Shown in pieces: positions 45,801 to 54,612 of a stretch of DNA of 64,000 nucleotides. The stretch spans positions 310,001-374,000 of the forward strand of contig CBDBIG010000003.1 of the NCBI GenBank assembly GCA_965205845.1, in the 5' to 3' direction. The notes beneath the pieces were generated by a model. The model had not been told where the DNA came from. It worked only from the letters and a program-made list of their open reading frames with translations, and made no database searches. The position numbers and the translations under genes are program-made. This DNA comes from CBDBIG01 sp965205845 [NCBI: bacterium]. GTDB lineage: Bacteria > SAR324. Position 1 is the stretch's first letter. Each line of letters begins with the position of its first letter.

Positions 45801-46613
45801 GGTTTGTTCCAAGGTCCCCAACGATTGCTGTAGCCAGTAAGCCCATGCTTGGTTGTGCTGTTGGAGCCACTCACGCCATGGTTGCGCGTTTGGCGTGTTT
45901 TTGGTGTTGCTGGCATGAGGGCTTAACATGCCAAGCCACTGATCGCGGGTTCTTAGCATATGGGCCAGCATGCTGGCTGCTTGCATGTACTGGTTGTCCA
46001 TGTAATCCAAAAAAGATCCCGCTGCTTGAGACAACGGACCCTCCTTTTCCAGCGCACTCAAAGCCTGCATGGCTGCGCGTTGATACAGCAATTCGGAATC
46101 ATCAAGTACCGTGTTGCTGCCGCTTGTTTTACGCTGAAAAGGGGCACTGCGTACAATGTGGGAGCACAGGGAATCGATGGTTTGAATGCGCAAGCGATGT
46201 GGCATTTCCAGCAGTTGCCAGTTTTTTTCTTGGTTGCGTGTATACGCTGCCAGGGCTAGTTGCTGGCGCCCTTGTTCTTGGGTACTAGGTTTGGCAGCGG
46301 CATCTTTGGAGTGGGATTGAGGCACCCCCTCTTGTAAAGCGTTCAATACACGCTGGCGCATTTCGGCAGCAGCTTTTTTGCTAAAGGTAATGGCCAGTAC
46401 GTGCTCTGGCTCTTCCACCTGTGCCAGCAATGCCAACACGCGCTGGATAAGAAGCTCGGTTTTACCCGAACCTGCTGGAGCTTGTACAATAAACGAGTGC
46501 TTGGTGCAGAGTGCTTGTTGGCGCAGCGCATCATCAGGAGAAGCCTGGGCTGGTATATCAGCAGTGCGCGAGTACGTCGTGTGTTGGGTGTCCTTGTTTT
46601 GCATATCGCTCAT
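42813..46613 (-). CDS. addA: Double-strand break repair helicase-nuclease AddA
   Basis: The 1266-aa UvrD-like helicase is the large subunit of AddAB, which resects DNA ends for RecA. Walker A QAPAGSGKTELL (about 44-55), ITFSKKAAAEMRQRV, the Walker B LLVDEFQDTSHTQLQLL, GDPMQAIYRFRGAE, SIHKAKGTEFDVVVLP and LLYVAVTRAKKHILL give the full SF1 set. Near the C-terminus RILDRSFVHQKIRWIVDYK is the RecB-type nuclease motif. ATG at 46613 overlaps the addB stop by 4 bp, so the subunits are translationally coupled. Length and style are those of alphaproteobacterial AddA. Confidence 0.95.
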   Translation of the reverse strand: MSDMQNKDTQHTTYSRTADIPAQASPDDALRQQALCTKHSFIVQAPAGSGKTELLIQRVLALLAQVEEPEHVLAITFSKKAAAEMRQRVLNALQEGVPQSHSKDAAAKPSTQEQGRQQLALAAYTRNQEKNWQLLEMPHRLRIQTIDSLCSHIVRSAPFQRKTSGSNTVLDDSELLYQRAAMQALSALEKEGPLSQAAGSFLDYMDNQYMQAASMLAHMLRTRDQWLGMLSPHASNTKNTPNAQPWREWLQQHNQAWAYWLQQSLGTLEQTLEQTHLGQAFAQQAQRAVRILTEQGNEPSLLTALAKVDNWPQTPKDSDFQTPTQFYQGLQQCLGLWRSWAAFLLTQAGRVRKNLDKNLGYLNKQMGGGAGEQAKREMKLLLKQLAAVPHAVAGLSDVRHYCAPPFAKVQGQELQAIMRMAWHANQCLQALFAQEGGIDYLQITQDALLVLDEAPFLHAFGKTGLHHLLVDEFQDTSHTQLQLLTLLTRHFNDGQENSLFLVGDPMQAIYRFRGAEVAVFLHVIDHGLGQVKPQFLRLQVNFRSSPALIRWTNRIFEQMSPAKQYAALGAIRFAQAMPPQTSIPPRNHPHTPCIAYVCTPNREATPSHAPPDWAQQLAMRLQSCMQQDTTLHQQTPRVAVLFRTRKHVQPFLQAMRLHRIAYQGVDLETLGTQQEALDISSLVHALYLPDDAIAWMAVLRAPWCGLCLSDLHQICPSVHNGHDTTLLSVYERLQNPAVQATLSLDGRARIQPVLHAFKAAFVLRERLALRDWVEGCWLALNGPATLQNPNITIQTQALHTVQACFAQLEKPLQGGELPWPYALEARLAKVYAPNQPSSLQQVQVMSIHKAKGTEFDVVVLPGLHFGVKNSDTSVLRWEKGALNTSMDDTPGDSLAHKQPTPNLLAQAVFMAPRPNAYDAAAQKEPSLYEWLAQRDKQRQANEALRLLYVAVTRAKKHILLGGELKVAAPQGPGKNLPEQGSFLRFLWDGGEEKAIKNSVPDSLSATHEAKTQPPFAAQTTDQPAEATPRMLQRLNLGWQCVDYPPGLPDPPWDDRWTQTQGAKEEASVKEALGFHDFDHARHTNRLVGEEVHALLMQMANDGLQGWNSTKIAALQAQIKARLLAQGVDLGHLTQAVQTVQHALNNVITDANGRWLLRCPGVTEMPLWVANGSNQPKKRILDRSFVHQKIRWIVDYKVEGQTHELRGVQLEAFIAERIDEHKAQLQAYGDAFYRWDARLPICLGVYFALQRHFVSWKYQPVGLADAL

Positions 46614-49600
46614 TTTAAAAAAATGCCTTCTTGGGTATTTTCTGAGTCACCAAGATGGCTTTTTTTGGGTGTGCCCAGGGGGCCTTCTTTGGCTTTTATG
46701 CGGCAAAAAGCCGTAAAATCGCAATACTCGCAGGCGTCGTCTTGAGGATCGACCTGCGCTGCCCCTCGAGAAAATTGTTTCACGCTTTTTTCAAATGCCT
46801 GTTGCCAACGTGCCAACAGTGCTGGCTGTGTAGGCCATGGGTTTTTACCCCAGGTGCTTACTTTGTTGCCAAACAAACTGTCTTTGAATGTGACCTCACT
46901 CAAGCCAATCATCTCCATGCCTTTGCGGTGCAGTTTGGCAAAAGCAAGTGCCATCAGGGGTTTTTGCTGCTGCGCTGGCTGTTGTGCTTGTTTTTGGAGC
47001 CAGGCCAAGGCATAAAGGGGCAGTTGGGGTTGGGTAATGCGTTCCTCGTTCTGCCATGAATGAAGGGGCAGTGTTTCTCCCGTTTTATAGTCCAGCAACA
47101 CGGCAGCCTCAACCGCTTCTTGTGCATTCGATTCAAGGCTGCATTCTACGTAGTCCAAGCGGTCGAGACGTAGGCTTAAGGGCAAGCCAACCACGCTAAA
47201 GTCCAGTTTTTCCTCTTGCTTGCCTACACAAAAATCGCCCCTTTCCATGGCTTCTTTTTCCAACCATGCTGTGAGCAAACGGGTGATACGTTTGCCTTCC
47301 AAGCGTGCGGCGGCGGGAGAAAGCATCACGGTTTTTTTGCTTGCCTGTGCTTCGCTCGGTTTAGCTTGTGCTGCGGGGTCTGCGGGGTCTGCGGGGTCTG
47401 CGGGGTCTGCGGGGTCTGCGGGGTCTGCGGGGTCTGCGGGGTCTGCGGGGTCTGCGGGGTTGCTTACGCGAATAACACGCCCAATGGTGCGTTCCAAGGC
47501 TTGCTTAAAAGCCAAAGGTTTGGCAAGGAGGGCTCGTAATTCGCTTTGGCTTTGGGCCGCATCGTGCCAAAAAATTTCCAACACCCAGTGCACAATATTG
47601 CCTCGGGTCAGTGCGTCCAAACCTGTTTGCGCAAGGGTTTTTTTTTGGAGCATCAGGCGGTGCCTTGCAAAACTGCGAAAAGGGCAGAGCGCAATATCTT
47701 GGAGCAAACTTGCACCACCCTTTAGGGTAGACACATCAATGGGCGGCCCGTTGGAATCGGGGCATGACTGCCAAGGCGAATGGCTTTGGGCATGGTCCAA
47801 CATGGCCATCCATGCCGTGTGGGGGGGTGTCGGCATGGCACCTTTGGTGACGATAGGAGGGGGGGTGATGGTTTGCAGCAAGGAGCTGGGTCTGCGCTCC
47901 TCTTCGCTATCTAACTGCTGGGTTGCGTGGCTAATAACCACCTGCTTGGCGCTATGCAACAAGCGCGTCAGGCTCATTTTTCCCAGTGCAAGTTCACGGG
48001 CAGCACTTGAGCGTGGCATCTGATGGTCGCGTTGAAAAGCAAGGGGTAGCAAAGCATGCGGCATGGGCGGGGGAGGCCAGTGTTGATCATCAAAGCCCAA
48101 CACCCATAGGTGGTCAAAAAAGAGACCGCTAGCCTGCCATGGTCCTAAAATATGGAGGCTTGCTTCGAATCCCTCGGCTTGAAAGGGGGTTTCTGCAACG
48201 ATCCGTTGTAACCATGCAAACGCTTGGTTTGCAGACCATAGGTTCGTCGTTTGTGTATTTTGGATTCCATCGAGGGTGGAAAATACCTGCAACGCCTTTA
48301 AAAATCTCTTTTTTGCCTGTGCCTCGGTACTGTTAAGACCGCCCTCGGTTTGGCTCCCGTTTTTGGAAAAACCCAAGGTCCAACCCGCTGTGTGCAACAG
48401 GTTTAAAAAAAAATGCGCCCATTGCGAGGGCATTTTGTGCGTTGTTTGGGCCAATTGCCACGCATTTTTCCAAGCTTGCATTGGTTGGCACCATGTCTGC
48501 AGTTCTACCCCCGAACGTTGCGCTTGTTGCAGCACATGGCGCACTGAAAACGGCTCAACCCAGGTGGCCAAAAAACGATGCGCAAACCGTGCACGCGGAA
48601 TGCGTTCGGCGGTGGCACCCACAATAAATGGGCTTGTAACCCACTGCACAAAATGCTTGGCACTGCGTGCAACCAAAGGGGATTGCAACAAGAGCAAGGC
48701 CGCTTGGACCAACCCTTGCTCGCTGAGTGGTGGTGCATAGGAAAGGTTAAAGGGCTTGGCTGCACCTGCCTCGGTTGCATGGGTAATCAGGGTTTTGATG
48801 GGGGATAAATACTGTGTACAGACCGTGTGCACCCGTTGCCATTCTTCTTGCAGATTGGGGTGGATAATCGCAATTTTTTGCTTTGGGTTTTTTTGGGATA
48901 AGTCACGTGCCCAAAGCAGTGCTCCCTCTAATTCCTTTTGCGAGTTTGAATACGGATGCACGGTAGGAGGGTTTGCCAACGGCGGTGGTGCTTGCCTTTG
49001 GGGTTGTGGCTCGGCTTGGGCGCGGGGTAGGGCAAGCCAAGTGCTAGCTGGCACGTTCACGGGGACCCACTCCACCACCACTTGTAGAGTACGCAATGCA
49101 TCAAACAACCGCTCTTGCTGCGGGGTCAAGACATCAAACCCGCAGAGCACCATGTTGGTGGGCAACATAAACCCAAAGCCTTGGGTACTACCTTGTTCTC
49201 CAAGGTAATGTTCCCTTTCCAAAGCATGCACCACCAAACTGGCTACCTGTTCTTGACTACACCACCCTTGGGTATGCATTGCTTGCCCAAAAGCCAATGC
49301 CCAATTGACAAAAACCTTGGCTTCCAATTGCAACGTATGGGCAAAGGCTTCCTTTGCATGGGGCTGTAAAAACGCTCCTATGGTGGTATTCCAGCCCACA
49401 ACATGCCACTCGCATAGCAAACCCCATGCTTGCTGTGCCAAGGCAGCGGCTTTGGCTGGTGTTAAGGGCTTATGAGTCGTCGTTGGGTTATGCAGGGGTG
49501 TTGTGCGGGAATTACGTGTATTGGCAACGTTCCATCCGCAACGTGCAATTACTTGCTCCCACATAAGCCGTTCTTGCCACATATCCAAGGGCCATGGGGC

Positions 49601-49807
49601 TACATGCTGCGCGTCGAATCGGCCCAAGCGCAGTGCTTGCCACAGGCTACGTACCCATTCGTGCCAAACCACAATGTAAGAATCTTCCCAAACCCGCAGG
49701 CCTGCTTGGTATTTTTGCGCGTCATATTGTGTGGTGAGTTCATGCTGCAAACGCTTATTTGCAGTGAGTGTGAGCGTGGTTTGTGGGCGTTTTTGGAAGG
49801 CTTCCAT
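46610..49807 (-). CDS. addB: Double-strand break repair protein AddB
   Basis: The 1065-aa partner of AddA has a degenerate helicase-like body (LWVLGFDDQHWPPPP) and a C-terminal RecB-like nuclease with an iron-sulfur cluster. The first Cys is in IALCPFRSFARHRL and the last three in CEYCDFTAFC, and the nuclease core reads LLDYKTGE. Between them a Pro-Ala-Asp run (nine PAD triplets) is encoded by a 9-bp minisatellite, placed in a variable loop. A start at 49807 gives the usual beginning. addA follows immediately. Confidence 0.93.
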   Translation of the reverse strand: MEAFQKRPQTTLTLTANKRLQHELTTQYDAQKYQAGLRVWEDSYIVVWHEWVRSLWQALRLGRFDAQHVAPWPLDMWQERLMWEQVIARCGWNVANTRNSRTTPLHNPTTTHKPLTPAKAAALAQQAWGLLCEWHVVGWNTTIGAFLQPHAKEAFAHTLQLEAKVFVNWALAFGQAMHTQGWCSQEQVASLVVHALEREHYLGEQGSTQGFGFMLPTNMVLCGFDVLTPQQERLFDALRTLQVVVEWVPVNVPASTWLALPRAQAEPQPQRQAPPPLANPPTVHPYSNSQKELEGALLWARDLSQKNPKQKIAIIHPNLQEEWQRVHTVCTQYLSPIKTLITHATEAGAAKPFNLSYAPPLSEQGLVQAALLLLQSPLVARSAKHFVQWVTSPFIVGATAERIPRARFAHRFLATWVEPFSVRHVLQQAQRSGVELQTWCQPMQAWKNAWQLAQTTHKMPSQWAHFFLNLLHTAGWTLGFSKNGSQTEGGLNSTEAQAKKRFLKALQVFSTLDGIQNTQTTNLWSANQAFAWLQRIVAETPFQAEGFEASLHILGPWQASGLFFDHLWVLGFDDQHWPPPPMPHALLPLAFQRDHQMPRSSAARELALGKMSLTRLLHSAKQVVISHATQQLDSEEERRPSSLLQTITPPPIVTKGAMPTPPHTAWMAMLDHAQSHSPWQSCPDSNGPPIDVSTLKGGASLLQDIALCPFRSFARHRLMLQKKTLAQTGLDALTRGNIVHWVLEIFWHDAAQSQSELRALLAKPLAFKQALERTIGRVIRVSNPADPADPADPADPADPADPADPADPADPAAQAKPSEAQASKKTVMLSPAAARLEGKRITRLLTAWLEKEAMERGDFCVGKQEEKLDFSVVGLPLSLRLDRLDYVECSLESNAQEAVEAAVLLDYKTGETLPLHSWQNEERITQPQLPLYALAWLQKQAQQPAQQQKPLMALAFAKLHRKGMEMIGLSEVTFKDSLFGNKVSTWGKNPWPTQPALLARWQQAFEKSVKQFSRGAAQVDPQDDACEYCDFTAFCRIKAKEGPLGTPKKSHLGDSENTQEGIFLK
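47372..47460 (-). repeat. 9-bp coding minisatellite in addB, about 10 copies
   Basis: TGCGGGGTC is repeated about ten times without error. On the coding strand it reads (GAC CCC GCA), that is Asp-Pro-Ala, in frame. Length changes would add or remove three residues without breaking the gene. Confidence 0.97.
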
Positions 49808-49961
49808 CTGTTTTGTTCCATTGTTTTAAAAAGAGCTGCTCTTTTTTGCACACGTATCCCCATCTTTAAAATCTCACAAACGAAGTACAAGTGCCATGAG
49901 AACGATGGCTTGTTATCGGCATAACCCTTGTGGCTATCGCAATTTAAATCGGTCTGATAGG

Positions 49962-50188
49962 GCACAAAGCCAAACGCACCTTGATTCTCGCGCTCAAGGA
50001 TTTTCTTTTCTGCATGCCAGCGTCCAAGTTTTATCCCATTTTTCCCTGCGCTGCTTCCTTGTGCACAAAGCCAAACGCACCTTGATTCTCGCGCTCAGGG
50101 ATTTTCTTTTCTGCATGCCAGCGTCCAAATTTTGTCCCATTTTTCCCTGCTTCGGGTTCCTTGTGCACAAAGCCAAACAAGGGTGCAA
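49962..50188 (-). repeat. 101/102-bp repeat at the 3' end of thyX, 2 copies plus a partial
   Basis: Units start at 49962 and 50063, and the first 15 bases occur again at 50165. The 50063 unit is inside thyX and adds about 34 residues (from FVHKE to the next FVHKE). The 49962 unit is read only briefly, then a stop appears in a shifted frame at 50031. Confidence 0.93.
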
Positions 50189-51707
50189 ATAAAGGATGCG
50201 CTTTCAGTACGCATTGATACATCTGCTGGGCAATCCCTCTGTATACCAAATGGCCTTGGGGCATCGTGCGTAACTCGGTTAACCAAATCAGTGCCCTTAA
50301 ATTGAGATGCACCTGCCAGCGTACACGATAAGCCATGGGGAGCACGTAGGCGGCTTGCTCGGCAGAAAAATGCTGGCTCAGTTGCTGGTGCGCCTCGGCG
50401 GCTTGCAAAATCGCTTGGCAAAAAGGTTTTTCTAAGTTTGCCGCTTGAATATCTTCTGGGATCGTATAACCAAGGCTGATTCCAAGGGGTTGCCGTTGCT
50501 GGGTTAGGGTGCGATGGCGGTGCAGGTCGCGAAACGCACCAAAATCCGCCTGCAATTCGAAGGTGTAAAACACCAGTTCGGTGGCTCGGGGGGGCTTGTG
50601 GCGGCGGTTTTTGCGCGCTTTGCCCAGGCTTTCGATGGCTCTTTGGCGGGCGGCGGCGTCTAAGTCTGCCACGCTACGCTGTACGCCATCCCAGGGGCAA
50701 GACTGGTCCTCGTACAACCACGCCGTAAGCATTTTTTCAACCGCTTGTCCCTCGCTTTCACAGTGCAACAGGCGTACGCATTCTCCACCGTTTTCCGCAA
50801 TCCCCTCAAAGGCTTGGGCGACCGAAGCAGGGGGAAATACCTGTGCGAGGGTTTTTTGACGCGCTTTAAGCAGGGTTTGATGGTAGGTTTGTTGCGCTTT
50901 GGTGTTGGGGTGCTCCCTGGCGGAGCGCGTAACGAAAGCGGGAATCACGCCTTCCAGTTCGCATTGCATGGCATTGGCAAGGGCTTGCATTTCAGGCAAA
51001 GACTGGCTGCGTGTTTTGGCAATAAGGCTTTGAAAAAAACGCCCGTTACCATAAAGCCCCATGTTGGTGTGGGTGCAAATGGGAAGCAACCCCCGCAAAA
51101 CATCCAAGGCGTGTGCGTGCAATGCTCTTTCCCATGGAATTTTCTTTTGTCCTTGGGGTCGCGGGCTGGCTTGCCTTAAAAATTGCTGTAAAGGGCCAAG
51201 CAAATCTCGATAACTGTCAAACAAAGTGCGCACGGCTTTTAAAAACAACCCTTGCTGGGGTGACGCCATAATTTGAGGGTCTTGATAAAAACGATAGTCA
51301 CCATTGAAGAGGTCATCAAAGCGCACATAACGCGTCGATTTTTCGAGGAATGAGCCCCCAATGCGCGAAGCCTGCAAATGGTTGGCAGCAAGCATCGAAA
51401 TGCCCTCCAAGGCCAAGTGTGCACCGCCCAATTCTCCCACCGAATCATCGCCATAGCCATCGAGCACACGTTTGTAAAATGCATGCGCTTTTTTCTCATC
51501 GGCTTCCAAAAGGGTCTCCTCGCCCGCCAAAAATTCGCGCTCCAAGAGGCTGCGCAAATCGAGATTTGAACGCGAATAACGCGAAAACAATGCACCCTTC
51601 ACCACCTCTGGCAAGGCTTTTAACGCAAAGATAGGCCTTTGTGTATTGGTTACAAAGCGTGCTACGGTGGTGGGATTAAAGGGCGTTAAAGGGGAATGCT
51701 TGTTCAT
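50031..51707 (-). CDS. thyX: Long ThyX-type (FAD-dependent thymidylate synthase family) protein
   Basis: The 558-aa product is about twice the size of a classical ThyX (about 220-250 aa) and has two ThyX-like halves. The first contains FSRYSRSNLDLR, GYGDDSVGELGGAHLA and RIGGSFLEKSTRYVRF (115-130), resembling the S..E.SxRY part of the active site but without RHR. The second contains LHRHRTLTQQRQPLG (RHR at 397-399) without the following Ser-Gly-Arg. This two-part form is known from other bacteria; true thymidylate synthesis from dUMP and methylene-folate is inferred. The C-terminus is altered by a 102-bp duplication. ATG near 51707. Confidence 0.85.
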   Translation of the reverse strand: MNKHSPLTPFNPTTVARFVTNTQRPIFALKALPEVVKGALFSRYSRSNLDLRSLLEREFLAGEETLLEADEKKAHAFYKRVLDGYGDDSVGELGGAHLALEGISMLAANHLQASRIGGSFLEKSTRYVRFDDLFNGDYRFYQDPQIMASPQQGLFLKAVRTLFDSYRDLLGPLQQFLRQASPRPQGQKKIPWERALHAHALDVLRGLLPICTHTNMGLYGNGRFFQSLIAKTRSQSLPEMQALANAMQCELEGVIPAFVTRSAREHPNTKAQQTYHQTLLKARQKTLAQVFPPASVAQAFEGIAENGGECVRLLHCESEGQAVEKMLTAWLYEDQSCPWDGVQRSVADLDAAARQRAIESLGKARKNRRHKPPRATELVFYTFELQADFGAFRDLHRHRTLTQQRQPLGISLGYTIPEDIQAANLEKPFCQAILQAAEAHQQLSQHFSAEQAAYVLPMAYRVRWQVHLNLRALIWLTELRTMPQGHLVYRGIAQQMYQCVLKAHPLFAPLFGFVHKEPEAGKNGTKFGRWHAEKKIPERENQGAFGFVHKEAAQGKMG

Positions 51708-52000
51708 TGGAAAATTTGAGGTGGGGTGAGGAGATTGCCCTCATTGAAAAGCAGGCTTTTTAACGCATGGCTTGGTTTAAATTGATTTAGAGATGAGGGG
51801 CGGGAAACGGGCACCGCGAGGCGTGGGCTGCACTGCCCGGGAAAGTATACTAAAGGTATACCAAAAAACGGCGCAATAAACGCGGAAATAATCGCTTCGT
51901 TTTTCACCATCATCCAAAATGGATTATCAAATAAATTTCCACCAGCCAATGCACATTGGCCAGGCTTGCTTATCATTGCCATCTGGGCGCAAAATAACCC
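51708..52000. other. Divergent spacer with paired GTATAC palindromes
   Basis: AGTATACT (51844-51851) and GGTATACC (51855-51862) are two perfect 8-bp palindromes whose centres are 11 bp apart, about one helical turn. They lie between divergent thyX and the small membrane protein gene, 137 bp from the thyX start. They could be an operator for a dimeric regulator. Nothing else is recognisable in the spacer. Confidence 0.35.
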
Positions 52001-52318
52001 ATGACCCCAAAAGATCAAATCATCGTCCGTGGTTTTATTTTGTTGATCTTTGGTGCCATCATTGCGTTGCTTCAATCCGTTCTACCGGCAGCAGCCCCCA
52101 TTGCCGTGGCTTTATATGGCTGCGTGCAAGGTCTCAACAAACGCCTTGGAGCACGTCTCCGTTTATTCGAATGGCTGGCTAGCTTGGTATTGGCCGTCTT
52201 GTTATGGTTGGTGCGCGAACCTTTTGCTTGGATTTTGTGGGGCCTTGGCGCGACCATGGCAGGTGCTGGTATTTACTGCCTTATGCTTGGCTGGTTTGCT
52301 AGCCAGCATAAGCCATAA
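52001..52318 (+). CDS. Small hydrophobic membrane protein
   Basis: The 105-aa protein has three predicted membrane helices (about 8-30, 31-44 with an A/P-rich turn, and 59-98 as one or two helices) and basic residues between them (QGLNKRLGARLR). No family is recognised. ATG 52001 lacks a clear ribosome binding site. It lies alone between divergent thyX and the DUF3047 gene, 77 bp upstream of the latter, on the same strand. It may be cotranscribed with it. Confidence 0.55.
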   Translation: MTPKDQIIVRGFILLIFGAIIALLQSVLPAAAPIAVALYGCVQGLNKRLGARLRLFEWLASLVLAVLLWLVREPFAWILWGLGATMAGAGIYCLMLGWFASQHKP

Positions 52319-52395
52319 AGGCGTTATAGATTGCAGAGCCGTCGTGCGCGTCCTATAGCATTGTAACTGCTGACGACACCATCTTAAGAAATAAA

Positions 52396-53166
52396 ATGCC
52401 CTTGATACACAGCCTCAAAACCCTGCTGTATACGCTAGTGCTTAGCGCATGTTGGCAACTGGTGCTACCTACGGTTGCGCGGACACAAGCAAGCGCACAA
52501 GCGGATGTCCTCACAAAAAGCAACCCCATTTCCCAAGGCACACCCAGCCCGCAACCTGGGTCCACTTGGCGTCTGGATGATTTTACCCGAACATGGGACC
52601 CCAATACATTGCCTAAACCTTGGATGTATCACAAAATATTTCCCCTTTTTGGGAGCAGTAGCAACATGTTGCTCCAGTTTGTGCACACACCAATCAAGCA
52701 TTATATCCATATGAGAAGCGGACCAAAGGATTTTTTTGGCGTGGGTGTAAAGGGCATTGAAACAAGACAATGGCCTGTTTGGGAGTGGTCTTGGCGGGTA
52801 AGCAAAATACCGCGTGGGGGAGATGTGCGAAACCCCAAAAAAAATGATCAAGCGGGCTCGGTGTGTTTGTATGACAAGTTAAGCCCTTTGAACATTGGGA
52901 ATGGTGTGTGTTACCTCTGGGAAAATACGGTACCCAAAAACACTTGGTATTCTAGTCGCAACCTGCACACCATGGTGTTGCGCAATGTAACTGAAGATGG
53001 GCTCAACCGTTGGTATCGCGAAAAGCGCAATGTAGCGGCAGACTATCGCCGATTGTTCAAGCGACTCCCACCTCGCAAACTGTTTTTTGTGTTAACCATT
53101 GACGCCGACTCTACCCAGAGCGTGGCAGAGGTTTTTTACCGTGATATCGTTTTGCATAAACGCTAA
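52396..53166 (+). CDS. DUF3047 family exported protein
   Basis: The 256-aa protein has a signal peptide (LKTLLYTLVLSACWQLVLPTVART) and the DUF3047 landmarks: WSWRVSKIPRGGD, NDQAGSVCLYDKL, GVCYLWENTVPKNTW, REKRNVAADYRRLF, PPRKLFFVLTIDADSTQSVAEVFYRDI. The family is periplasmic and of unknown function. ATG 52396. mgtE follows after 48 bp on the same strand. Confidence 0.82.
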   Translation: MPLIHSLKTLLYTLVLSACWQLVLPTVARTQASAQADVLTKSNPISQGTPSPQPGSTWRLDDFTRTWDPNTLPKPWMYHKIFPLFGSSSNMLLQFVHTPIKHYIHMRSGPKDFFGVGVKGIETRQWPVWEWSWRVSKIPRGGDVRNPKKNDQAGSVCLYDKLSPLNIGNGVCYLWENTVPKNTWYSSRNLHTMVLRNVTEDGLNRWYREKRNVAADYRRLFKRLPPRKLFFVLTIDADSTQSVAEVFYRDIVLHKR

Positions 53167-53214
53167 AAAACCCCTCCTCATGGCTTGCCCAACAGCCTTT
53201 TTGAACCGTGGCTC

Positions 53215-54612
53215 ATGTTAAAGTTTCTCGCAGATTTTTTTGGCAAGTCACCCTCTGCCCTACCCGCCCACGGTCAAGATCCGTCTGCATTGCTCGAGGT
53301 TGTGCTGTCCAAAAAAGGAATGGCTAAAAAAAACCAAGGAGCTCTCGAACAAGCTGCTCCTGCGGTACTGGCCAATGCCCTAAGTGCTTTGTCTCTTCAA
53401 AATCAGGTCACCGTGCTAAGGCGCTTGACCATTAAGCAAAGTGCCATCATTTTAACCCACTTAGAATCAGCTTTGCTTCCCCCCTTAGGGCAAAGGCTAT
53501 CTCATGGTTTTCTCCAGCGCGTGTTGGCTACCCTTGAACCCGATGCAGCAGCCTCAATTGCCCACCATTTGCCCAAACCATTGATTGAAAAAGCCTTGTC
53601 GCGTTTGCGCCCAGGGCATCGTCAAGCGATTTTGCAGGTAATGTCTCACCCCCTTGAGCACGCAGGGAGCCTGATGAACCCTAACATTGTGCTCATTGAG
53701 GAAGGGTATACCGTAGCAAAAGCCCTAAAAACTGCACGTGCGAGCATGTTGTTGGTGGACATGAAGTCGTTTTTTTATGCCTTTGTGGTGAATGAAACGG
53801 GGCGTCTCACGGGTCTGCTACCTTTGTGGCGCATGATTGTGGCCAGCCCCACGGGGTTGGTGCATGAGGTAATGGATAAAAAAGTGGTGGCGGTCCAAGA
53901 TAGCACGGATCGCGAGAGTGCCAGCCGCTTAGCACTTGAGCATGACCTGATTACCCTACCCGTTGTGGATGCCAACTATCACCCCATTGGGCGCATTACT
54001 GCCGATGATTTAATGGATGTGATTCACGAAGAAAACCAAGAAGACATGGGGCGTTTTAGCGGAACGGGTGTCGAAAGTGTGTTGGGTGCACCCATTTGGC
54101 GCTCCATTTTAAGCAGGTTGCCTTGGCTACTTTTGGCCATGAGTGGTGAGTTTCTGCTTTCTGTAGTGATGGAAACCCGTCAAGATTTGCTTTTTTCCCT
54201 GCCCATGCTCGCCGTTTTTTTCCCTGTAATGATGGCCATGGGCGGGAACGTGGGAGTCCAATCTGCCTCGTTGGTTATTCGCGGTCTTGCTACAGGCGAA
54301 GTAAGTACGGGGCGTTTGATGCAGCGAATTTTTCGTGAGCAAGCCATTTCGCTGGGTTTGGGTGTTGTTTTGGCAGGTACGCTATTTGCTGGGGGCTGGT
54401 TGCTCACCCAAAATATACACTTAAGTGGTGTGCTGGGGGCTGCGACCTTGATCAATATTTTTTTGGCGAGCACCGTTGGAGGTGGCATTCCCATTTTGTT
54501 TAATGCACTTCATCGCGATCCGGCCATGGCGGCAGGGCCACTGCTTACCACCTTGAACGACATGATGGGGGTGGGTGTTTATTTACTGCTTGCTTGGCTT
54601 GTTTTGTTTTAA
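53215..54612 (+). CDS. mgtE: MgtE family magnesium transporter
   Basis: The 465-aa protein has the MgtE order: an N-terminal MgtE N domain of helical repeats (VLATLEPDAAASIAHHLP), a pair of CBS domains (LVHEVMDKKVVAVQDSTDRESASRLALEHDLITLPVVD, PIGRITADDLMDVI) and five membrane helices with PVMMAMGGNVGVQSASLVIRGLATGEV. The latter matches the pore motif GMGGNAGxQ with small changes. ATG 53215 (MLKFLADFFG) is chosen; the frame is open from TTG 53185. The gene is convergent with gatC across 282 bp. Confidence 0.9.
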   Translation: MLKFLADFFGKSPSALPAHGQDPSALLEVVLSKKGMAKKNQGALEQAAPAVLANALSALSLQNQVTVLRRLTIKQSAIILTHLESALLPPLGQRLSHGFLQRVLATLEPDAAASIAHHLPKPLIEKALSRLRPGHRQAILQVMSHPLEHAGSLMNPNIVLIEEGYTVAKALKTARASMLLVDMKSFFYAFVVNETGRLTGLLPLWRMIVASPTGLVHEVMDKKVVAVQDSTDRESASRLALEHDLITLPVVDANYHPIGRITADDLMDVIHEENQEDMGRFSGTGVESVLGAPIWRSILSRLPWLLLAMSGEFLLSVVMETRQDLLFSLPMLAVFFPVMMAMGGNVGVQSASLVIRGLATGEVSTGRLMQRIFREQAISLGLGVVLAGTLFAGGWLLTQNIHLSGVLGAATLINIFLASTVGGGIPILFNALHRDPAMAAGPLLTTLNDMMGVGVYLLLAWLVLF

